From CAWJKP01 sp963843465 (GTDB lineage Bacteria > Planctomycetota > Planctomycetia > Pirellulales > Thermoguttaceae): DNA of 64,000 nucleotides. The stretch covers positions 186,001-250,000 of the forward strand of contig CAWJKP010000006.1 of assembly GCA_963843465.1 (NCBI GenBank), in the 5' to 3' direction. Shown in pieces: positions 34,361-42,158 of this stretch. The position numbers were made by a program, and so were the translations under genes. The notes beneath the pieces are model-generated. The model saw only the letters and a program-made list of their open reading frames with translations, made no database searches and was not told where the DNA came from. How positions within the stretch are numbered: position 1 is the first letter of the stretch; every line of letters starts with the position of its first letter.

Positions 34361-35497
34361 TCAGACCCTCACGGCTTGCAAGGAAAGCCAATCGGCCGAC
34401 GCGAAAATCCCGTCAATGGCCCTTAGCGCGTCCTTGCCTGAGTCGGAGTGGGCACTATCGGTCGTCTGATCCGCCAGCCCGATGGTAATCTGCGACACGT
34501 CCCTGGTGCCCCATCCGAATCCCCACCCGCCACCATCCCCTCCCCAGCCGCCGCCACCATGATGGTGCGAAGATGGGGGATTTGGCGCAGGAGGGGTAGG
34601 AGTTACCGGGGTGGTAGGAGCGTCGTAGGTGACCGCGAAGCTCGACGTGCCGGCGTTGTCCGTCAGCGCACCGTTCGGCGCGGCAGTGGTCGCGCCGGTG
34701 GTCTCGATCACCGCTCCGGAATTGGAGATGATGTTGATCGAGTTGAGGGACGTCTTCGCCCAGCCATTGTCGATGGGACCAGGCGTCGACTCCAGCGTGG
34801 CGGATGCCCCGGAGAAGGACGCCGTGTTGAAGTCCGCCAAAGGCAGGATAGTGTTCCCCATGCACGGCGCCTCCACGATCCATTCGGCCGAGGACCTCTC
34901 GGCCGTGTACCCTCGCGCCATGGGTTGGGTGGTCGTGAAGGACTCTTTCTCGGTGGTGTCGCTGATTGTCAAGAGGAAGTCGGCACCGCTTCTCTTCGTC
35001 GCAGGCTGATAGGTGACCGACGCGGTAATCGCGTCGCCCGGAGCGACTTGGAAGGGCTTGCCGCTGGACAGCGTGATGTCGTTCGAGCCGTTGGGATACA
35101 TCTCCCACCAGGCGGAATAGGTGGGCACGCCATTGATAACGTCTTGCTCCGTGCCGAGCTGTTCCACGGTCGAGTCGTTGAAACCGTCGATGCCGACCCA
35201 GAAAGCCGAGTAAGTGTTTTTCGTGCCGCTCACCGAAGGCACGGTCCAAGACCCCGTGACCGAATTCACCGAACCGTTCGGGGCGCTCACGGCGTACCCG
35301 CCCCAATTGTAGCTTTGCGTGTCGGTAACGGCGGCGGAATGGGAGACGGTCTGGGCTGCAGGCGACAGGTAGTGCGCGGAAGCTGCTTCCGCAGCGATAC
35401 CCCCGCCCGCCGGCAGGACCGTGACGGCCGACAACATCTGCCGCCCTTCAAGGGCCTCGAACCGCAACCGCTTCTTCGGTGAGATCTTCCTTTTCAT
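34361..35497 (-). CDS. Exported G1-type (eqolisin-like) glutamic peptidase
   Basis: The N-terminus KRLRFEALEGRQMLSAVTV is the planctomycete LEPR-like surface/secretion motif. The mature domain shows SYNWGGYAVSAPNGSVNSVT, GSWTVPSV, YSAFWVGIDGF and VEQLGTEQD, the G1 pattern with its Gln, and later SSAEWIVEAP with the candidate catalytic Glu. A Pro/Gly/His-rich tail follows (HHHGGGGWGGDGGGWG). G1 peptidases act at acid pH and are mainly fungal. The start at 35497 has AAGGA 8 nt upstream. 378 residues. Confidence 0.82.
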   Translation of the reverse strand: MKRKISPKKRLRFEALEGRQMLSAVTVLPAGGGIAAEAASAHYLSPAAQTVSHSAAVTDTQSYNWGGYAVSAPNGSVNSVTGSWTVPSVSGTKNTYSAFWVGIDGFNDSTVEQLGTEQDVINGVPTYSAWWEMYPNGSNDITLSSGKPFQVAPGDAITASVTYQPATKRSGADFLLTISDTTEKESFTTTQPMARGYTAERSSAEWIVEAPCMGNTILPLADFNTASFSGASATLESTPGPIDNGWAKTSLNSINIISNSGAVIETTGATTAAPNGALTDNAGTSSFAVTYDAPTTPVTPTPPAPNPPSSHHHGGGGWGGDGGGWGFGWGTRDVSQITIGLADQTTDSAHSDSGKDALRAIDGIFASADWLSLQAVRV

Positions 35498-35807
35498 GAC
35501 CACGTCCTTCTCTGGGAGTTCCGACCCAATCGCCCTCGATGGTACATTCTAGCAAGAAATCGACGACCGCCGCAAGCGAATTGTATCGTCTGCTGACGCT
35601 CGATTCTTGCAAGCAGACGACAGTTGTCCACTTATGACGGATAGGTTCGCTTACAGGGTCTGTAGCGGATGGGCGACGCGGCCAAACCAGCCCTCCGGGC
35701 AATGCGTCCTATGCGTCCCAGTCGGCCTGGTCCTCTGGACCCGCCCGGCAAGCGGCCCACCCAGGGTTGTGTGCCGCACGCGCAAGTTGGTGGTACGAAA
35801 GGACTAA
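35498..35807. other. Intergenic stretch without recognised gene
   Basis: About 300 bp between the peptidase start and tRNA-Ser. I see no gene; a promoter for the peptidase is expected here, but no convincing box was found. Confidence 0.45.
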
Positions 35808-35894
35808 CGGATGGGGAGGGATTCGAACCCCCGGTGGACTCGCGCCCACAGCAGTTTTCAAGACTGCCGCCTTAGACCACTCGGCCACCCATCC
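35808..35894 (-). tRNA. tRNA-Ser (TGA anticodon)
   Basis: An 87-nt class II tRNA: acceptor GGATGGG/CCCATCC, anticodon stem GCAGT/ACTGC with loop CTTGAAA (anticodon TGA, + coordinates 35858-35860), a long variable arm, T-arm GGGGG-TTCGAAT-CCCTC. Discriminator G as expected for Ser; CCA not encoded. Confidence 0.93.
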
Positions 35895-36072
35895 AAATTC
35901 CTGAAAATAAATAGGTTATGTCGAGGGAGCACTCGCTGATGCGGATGGTTGACGCCATACCCAAGTCTAGCAAACGGCAGCCAGGTGGAAAACCCAAGAC
36001 GGCGCGAGACCCTATCAGCTCTCGGCCTCGCGACGAAGGGCTTTGCGCCATCCGGCTGGCGGCCAGTTTTGC

Positions 36073-36104
36073 GGTGGGGCTCGCTCCGCTCGACCCACCC
36101 TACA
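36073..36104. repeat. GTGGGGCTCGCTCCGCTCGACCCACCCTAC repeat
   Basis: On the minus strand it begins GTAGGGTGGGTCGAGCGG and ends GCGAGCCCCAC, a hairpin with a GTAG head. It lies next to the 3' end of the ThuA gene. Confidence 0.65.
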
Positions 36105-36113
36105 CTCGGCAAC

Positions 36114-37019
36114 TTAGGGGCGCGTGCTGACGTGGTCGGCGGTGGGGAAGTCGGCGGGGACTTTTTGGGTCACCTTGCCGGTCGCGGCCCATTCGGCGCC
36201 GCGCTGGAAGGTGACGATGAAGGCCACGCACTTGATCTGCGGCACGTCGTGGCCCAGGACCGTGTGGAAGACCCGGCCTTGGCCGTAGCGGATCGCCATC
36301 AGCATCGGCTCGATCTCTCCGGAGCCGCCCTTGTCCTTGGGCGAGAAGGCGGTGGCCAACACGGTGACGTTCTTCGCCGGACCGCGGAGCCGGTTGTAGA
36401 GCTCGTCGGCAGCGTGCAGGAAGACCGGCGGAAGGCCCTTGGTGACCGGATGCCCCGCGTCGCGGACGACGAGCTGGAAGGGATGCTGTGCCCCGTGCGA
36501 GCCGCCGGGGCCGGGCGTGGCGTCCAGCACCATCTGGCCCTCGCGCCAGCGGATGTAGGGGCCGCTCTTCTCGTTGCGGCCTCCCCAGCCGCCCACGCCG
36601 ATCATCTCGTTGTACTCCTTCCACTGGGGAAAGGAATTGTCGGCCGCGTGGACGCTGACCAGCCCGCCGCCGCCGGCGACATAGTCGACCAGGGCCTTTT
36701 GCGTGGCGGCCGGCCAATCGTCGCCGTTGTAGTTGCTGACCACCACCTGGTAAGCGGCAAAATCGGGCTGGAAGCCGCTCATGTCCCGGCCGTGGGCGGG
36801 GGACGTGGCCACGTCGACCGTAAACAGGCCGGTCTCTTCCAGCTCCTTCTTCAAGACCGGGGTGGTGGCTCTCCAGTTGTGGTTGTTCTGCCCGTCGACG
36901 ATCAGGGCCTTCCAGGGCGGACCCGCCCAGGCCGTGGCGGCGAGGTTCGTCGCCGCCCAGGCCGTCGCGGCGACGGCAATCCAAACTCCCAGGGCGATCA
37001 GCCAGTTGCGTTGTGTCAT
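36114..37019 (-). CDS. ThuA-domain (trehalose-utilisation-like) secreted protein
   Basis: Signal/TM segment (WLIALGVWIAVAATAWA) and a glutamine-amidotransferase-like ThuA fold: KALIVDGQNNHNWRATTPVL, LVDYVAGGGGLVSVHAADNS, WGGRNEKSGPYIRW and MLMAIRYGQGRVFHTVLGHD. ThuA-like proteins are abundant in planctomycetes, where they occur near sugar and sulfatase genes; the enzymatic role is unsettled. The start at 37019 has AAGGAG about 7 nt upstream. A duplicated copy of its 5' end lies 560 bp upstream. Confidence 0.9.
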   Translation of the reverse strand: MTQRNWLIALGVWIAVAATAWAATNLAATAWAGPPWKALIVDGQNNHNWRATTPVLKKELEETGLFTVDVATSPAHGRDMSGFQPDFAAYQVVVSNYNGDDWPAATQKALVDYVAGGGGLVSVHAADNSFPQWKEYNEMIGVGGWGGRNEKSGPYIRWREGQMVLDATPGPGGSHGAQHPFQLVVRDAGHPVTKGLPPVFLHAADELYNRLRGPAKNVTVLATAFSPKDKGGSGEIEPMLMAIRYGQGRVFHTVLGHDVPQIKCVAFIVTFQRGAEWAATGKVTQKVPADFPTADHVSTRP

Positions 37020-37097
37020 TCGAGGGCTCCTTCTCTAAAGGCCGGGTACGCAAGGGGTGAAGCAGAGCCTCCAGTATAACGGCGGGGCACATTCCGA

Positions 37098-37316
37098 TCA
37101 CCGGGACTGCGGCAAGTGATCTTCCGTTCTCAGGACGCCCGGCTCGGCGGCTCCGCTGCACCGCTTGGCTCGTTGCTTCGGGGTGGCGATTGGGCGTCCG
37201 GAAGCCAGCGCACGTTCACGAGCATCCTGGACATAGGCGTGAACGTCGCCCTTGTACTCCGCCAGCAACAGCTCGCGCGTGGCGTAGATCTCTTCAAGTA
37301 TCGGATTTCGGGCCAT
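37098..37316 (-). CDS. Antitoxin-like small protein
   Basis: MARNPILEEIYATRELLLAE then ALASGRPIATPKQRAKR is a pattern common to planctomycete antitoxins paired with PIN proteins. It overlaps the 3' end of the PIN remnant by 23 bp. The extra tail CSGAAEPGVLRTEDHLPQSR is probably read-through past a lost stop. Confidence 0.65.
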   Translation of the reverse strand: MARNPILEEIYATRELLLAEYKGDVHAYVQDARERALASGRPIATPKQRAKRCSGAAEPGVLRTEDHLPQSR

Positions 37317-37518
37317 CGTTCGGGTCCCCCAGAAATTCGGCCGGTGTGCAAATCAGCAACCGCGGCAGTCCCAGTTCTTCAAGCAAGTCGTACACCCGAG
37401 GAAGGACGCGGGCATTGGCAATATGCCGGCAGTTTTGCGTCAGCAGATATTCTACGCCCCCGACAGCCGCGGAGGCTATCCATGCCACCATTCTACCGCA
37501 ACGAACAACGAGAACCAA
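37294..37518 (-). pseudogene. PIN-domain toxin, 5'-truncated
   Basis: The preserved part reads WIASAAVGGVEYLLTQNCRH then IANARVLPRVYDLL and LLICTPAEFLGDP, the C-terminal half of a PIN toxin. The first half with the catalytic DTN/S is absent; in its place is a copy of the thuA 5' region. The ATG at 37518 probably arose at the junction. Confidence 0.75.
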
Positions 37519-37660
37519 GCCACGCCATAGCGGCGATGGCCATCCGAACGCCCAGGGCGATCAGCCGGTTGCATTGTGTCATTCGAGTTCTCCTGCTCCA
37601 AAGGCATGATACGCAAGGGGTAAAGCAGAGCCTCCAGTATAGCGGCGGGGCAGAGCGAAT
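37493..37660 (-). pseudogene. Duplicated 5' end and promoter region of the ThuA gene
   Basis: From 37582 leftward the frame reads MTQCNRLIALGVRMAIAAMA, close to the ThuA protein's MTQRNWLIALGVWIAVAATA. Upstream of both starts there is the same stretch (CGCAAGGGGT then AGCAGAGCCTCCAGTATA). The copy breaks off inside the signal peptide, where the PIN remnant begins. Confidence 0.85.
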
Positions 37661-37923
37661 TGAATCCTCCGGAACCAAAGAGCGGGGTGCGGGAAACGTC
37701 CAACAACGCTGGAATTTTCGGCCGGCGGGCCGTCCCTCTCGGGTCCTCATACCCGATTTCGCCCAAGTCTCGTCAAGGTATGAGTTTCCACCGTGCCCGG
37801 CTGTTTCATGAATGCGTGGATATTTGGGATTCCGAGAAAAGGGATGACTTATTGCGCTCGGCGGCTCGGCACCGGAACGTGCAAAGAACCTGTTTCTATA
37901 CCGCACGCTCCCGGCAACGAGGA

Positions 37924-39193
37924 TTAGGCGGTATCCCGCTTGCCGTGTTCGTCATGGGGTTTCTCAAAACAAAGAACTACCTCGCGACGCATCCGCGAGT
38001 TCAACGCAGTCGATTGTCCGTCAGCCACGGGAGGGGGAAGATACCTACGGTTTGCGGGGAGGGCCCGGGTGCGTCGTTCGCGAAGCCGCAGCCCAGATAA
38101 CGCGGCAACCGACGACACGATGTTAGAGTTCTTTATAGGGGTGCCGCGAACACTATTCTCGCCGACCACAAAAACGGCTCTGCCACCCGGCGTGAGCACG
38201 CGGGCGGCCTCGCGAACCGTCCGCCGCATGTCGTCCACGTAACGGACTAGCACCGCTTCGTCCCTAGGCCGTAGCCGTGGTTGAAGTCGCAGCTCCCCAA
38301 CGATCCGCCGGAACGTCATGGTCGTCGCGGGGGTATTCCATGCCTACCTCGCAACCCAAGCTCGCGCTTCGTAGTCGGCGAAGCTCCGCGATGCTATGTC
38401 CCATCCAGACGAGGGAGAACTTGCTGCACCGCATGTAGTCAATCGCGTTGAGGTAGGGCGGTGAGGTCAATACGAGGTCCACCGACCCATTGGTCAATGG
38501 GAGGTTACGCGAATCTCCTTCTTGAGTTCGCGCTGCTGGCCCGCGGTCGCTACGAGTCCCGTCGATGCAATTTGCAACCACACGGTCGACGACGGCCAGA
38601 AACCTTCGGAACGGCTTGGACGGTGCATGGTCGAAGGATTTGTGCGGTCGGCTATGTGATAGGTCCATCGCGAGTGATGCGCCCGACTGCTTGGAAATGA
38701 TGAGCCGAGAGAAGCTGCACCAGAGCACATCACGGGTCGTGTCGTCCCGGACGCGGCTAATAGCGGTGGAGAGGGAGGCGAGTTGCCGCCGGGCATACCC
38801 ATCGAACCAGTATCGCAGGAATTCCCGGGTCTCCTCGTCCGCGTGATGGGGGTACGCGTCGCGGACCGCCAGCGCCGGGAAGATGCCTCGGGCGCGCGTG
38901 AGAACCTCGATTGCCTTCTCTCGCGTCTTCTCTCTATCGGCCGCGGTCGTCCAGACCCTCGAAATGAGCACAGCGAGGGGGTCGATGTCGATTCCGATGG
39001 CCCGGTGACCCTTGGAACGGGCTACGGCGAGCACGGTGCCCGAACCCATCATCGGGTCGAGGACGCAGAGCGGCTCCTTCGCCGCCGATATTATTTCGAG
39101 GGCGATATCCGGAGCCATTCGCGCGGGGAAAGGGTGAACCGGCTCGCGCCCGAGGATTTCATAGATCGTTTTTTTGTGGGATTGGAGGATCAT
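37924..39193 (-). CDS. DNA methyltransferase of an R-M-like pair, one frameshift
   Basis: SAM-dependent DNA methyltransferase. The first frame (39193 to about 38333) has PVHPFPARMAPDIALEII, motif I LDPMMGSGTVLAVARSKG and GIDIDPLAVLISRVW, and motif IV LVLTSPPYLNAIDYMRCSKF. The second frame (to 37924) has VRYVDDMRRTVREAARVLTP, GGRAVFVVGENS and LNSRMRREVVLCFEKP. Removing one G from the five-G run at 38329-38333 makes the join MEYPATTMTFRRIVGEL. The TSPPY motif suits N4-cytosine or N6-adenine methylation. The gene starts 4 bp after the ATPase-nuclease gene, so the two form one operon. About 423 residues when repaired. Confidence 0.82.
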
Positions 39194-39197
39194 CGTG

Positions 39198-41782
39198 TCA
39201 GTTCGGATCGTCGTATGGGAATCGTGGTCGCGTGCGTCGGACTGATGGTCCTCCGTCCCGATACTCCTTCGTCGCGTCGTCGATCGCGGCGAGGACATTC
39301 GCTGCGCTCTGGTCCAGTTCCACAGTCTCCTGGCTAGCGTACATCCCGGGAGCCATCTGAGACATTCCCCTGCACAACTCGATCAGCGATTCCTCGGTCT
39401 CATACTCGATTGGGGGCGTCAGGTGGGAAAGCTCCACCATCAGCGCCGAGTACTTGACGGGCATTTTATTGAATTTCCTCTGGAGCTTCTCAATTGTTTC
39501 GACAATCCGCTTGTATGGCGGCCTCGAGACGGTTTCCGCTTGCACTGATTCAACCCATTTAGCGCTTTCCTCCGGCAAGCGGCAATTTGTGAATAGGTCC
39601 CGGAGTCTCCGGAGACCGATCTGCTTTACCGGGCGGAGCCGGACGAGCGTGGCGAGATCATCGATTGTGATGAGGGTGATTGTCTTCGATTCTCCCAGTG
39701 CAGCCGTTTTCTTGCGGTCGTCGTCAATTTCCGTCGCAAGAGCGCCCTTTGAAAAGCGCGACCAACGACGAGCGCATGATTACACTTGTACTTGTCGCGT
39801 TGTCGGACGACCGCCGAAACCCTGACCGTCCCGGCCGCGACCTTGCCTTGGTCCTTTTCCCTGCTCTTGGCCTCAAGGCTCACCGAGTATTGACCTGGCT
39901 TGCCTTTGTCGTCCGCGGGCAGGATTGCCAGCGCAACTCCGTCTGGCTCGCCGCTACCACCGATCCGTGTAACCTCGAATCCAAGACTCCTGACAGCATC
40001 GCACGTCTTTTCCTCCAAGGCGTCAGGGTTATTCCGTGCGTCAAGGAGCGCGGCTGCGACGGCAAAGGCACCCTGCCGTCCCGACTCATTCGCCAGGCAC
40101 CGAAGCAATTGATCGCGACGTGTGAGGAATTCCTCGATCTGCTGCAACCTGACGCCGATCGCGTTGAGGTGGGCTTCCGCAAGAACCTCGGCCATCGCGA
40201 AGAGCTCAAGTGGTTGCCCTGCGCCTTTGCTCGCGAACTCGTCGTAGAAGGTCGCGACGAACGGGTGCCAGGCGTTGATCCGGAGGTTCCCGCTAGCTGT
40301 GTCGTATTGGGCGAGCCCGCCGTCTTGGGTCCCGTTGTAGTCGATCGTTACCCCGGTGATGAACGTGCCCGCATCCGTCGCGCGCTCTTCAAGCGACGCG
40401 ATGAACGCCTCCCGCTCAGCAACTGACTCTTGCCTTGGGACGATCAGGTAGCGAGACTTGGCCTTGCCCTCCGCCACGGCTCGGGCCAGTTCGACGATGG
40501 GGTAGCGTGAGAGGCTTGCGGGGCTGGCCGCGAGTCTGCGTGTCAGTTTTGCGCCCGGCTCCTCGTCTGCATCATGCTTCTCAATCGTCGGTCGGACGGC
40601 GTTGAAGATAGCCTTCAGGACGTCCTGCGCCGTCCCCATGAGTAGCCCCTCGCTAATTGTCTCCCGGTTGGACCGCAGTTCCTTGTCTAGGCTGTCCATG
40701 TGTACGACCAGGCGGAATCTGCCAAACGAGCCATGCCGGAGTTCGTCCGGTGAGATCCCGAAGTGCCCATCGATGACATTCACGAGCCGGCCATAAACGT
40801 ACACGAAGAAGCCGTAGCTTCGTCCGAGTTCGTCCGACTTCCCTGTCAGGAGGTCTTTGTACGCCTCAGCGTAACCGGTGATTCGGCCTAAGCCGCCGGG
40901 GACGTCAAGCCCGAACCGATGTTCGCTCGACGTTTCAACGCTCGTGTCCTCCTCCGACACCGACACGTCTTTGGGGCTGGGCTTGGGTAACTTGACTAGA
41001 TCCTTCCCGAGAACCCATTTTTTCAGGAGCCCCTTTTCTTGCTTGCTCGGAACCAATTTTTTGCCGTTCAACCAGATGCCGAAGTCCGGCCGAAGCGGCA
41101 GTGCTGTGCGCAGAACCCACTCAAGGATGCCCGGCTTGATTTCGTGCACCTTCGGCTTGAGCGACGACATGACGGCGACGGTCCATGAGGCCGCCGCGCC
41201 CCGCCCAAACAAGGCCATCTCGCTTCGTTTGAACGCGCTCGTATCCGTCCACGCTTTCACGGCCTGTTTTGCCTCTGCCTCGCTAAGCTCGCGCAGTGGG
41301 ATCTTGACCGGACTCTTAGGCTCGATCTCTTTGCCAACCCGCTTATCGAGCGCACGGAAGTCCATTGATGTTGAGTAGAACTTCCCGCCATGCTTACTGA
41401 TGTGAGTAAGGCGCTCGGCAAGAACGTATGTTGCGAGCTTCCCGATGCCAAACTTCCCGATCTGTTGTCGGTTTCGTGGTATCTTCGTCAAGTGGCGCTT
41501 GTTGCTGATGCCGATGAGCCAATGTTGCTTCAGGCCATCGGCGTCCATGCCCTCGCCGTCGTCGATGACGGCAATGGTCGCATCCTGTTCATGCAGGTTT
41601 GCCGACCTGAGCACCTGAACGCGCTGAGCGCCGGCGTCAAATGAGTTTGCCACCAGCTCCTCGATAGCCTTGTTAGGGCTCGAATAGAGCCCCTCGGAGA
41701 ACAGCTCGATAATTCGGTAGCTCAGCCGAACATCGATGCTGTCTGTCTGCCGGCCCAGCGTGGAGAACTGTGGCTCAGTCAT
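39198..41782 (-). CDS. GHKL (MORC/MutL-like) ATPase fused to a PD-(D/E)XK-like nuclease, one frameshift
   Basis: N-terminal GHKL ATPase: N-box KAIEELVANSFDAGAQRVQV, G1 IDDGEGMD, G2 QIGKFGIGKLATYVLAERL. A transducer-like region and helical middle follow. Near residues 600-660: VRSLGFEVTRIGGSGEPDGV and QYSVSLEAKS, the E-P-D ... E-x-K arrangement of restriction-endonuclease folds. The frame breaks near 39752 (CAAAGGG); adding one base restores FQKGALATEIDDDRKKTA and leads to a further 170 residues ending at 39198. GHKL ATPase plus nuclease next to a methyltransferase is the layout of MORC/MutL-type restriction-modification systems. About 860 residues when repaired. Confidence 0.8.
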
Positions 41783-42158
41783 GATTTCACGGGCCTCATC
41801 CTGTTCGCTTCGCCGCGACGGAGCCGAGACTGGCGTGCATCGTCGCGGGTATCATCGCGCTAACCCACATTTCACCAGCCCACCCCTTCTTGGACCCTTG
41901 TCTTTGCCACGGAAGGCTGAGTATCGGTCCCTTCAATCTACTGACTTGCCGCCCGGTGTCAAGATACGTTCCTTTCCTGCGTGGGCTTGTCTGCTCGTGG
42001 ATGTCGCGACTTGCTCGGCCTTCACTGCTCGCGTATTGGCGTCTCGGCAATCAGTACGCCGATTTGCCGTCAGGAAGGGGGTCTTCTCGGAACGGTCTGC
42101 GCCCTTCGACCCAAGCCTCGTACTGCGTTCTTTGGGCGAGGTCGTCTGCGACCGCACC
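41783..42158. other. Intergenic stretch between the R-M-like island and the multihaem gene
   Basis: About 375 bp with no supported gene. It should carry the promoter of the ATPase-methyltransferase operon (minus strand); no convincing box is seen. Confidence 0.5.
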
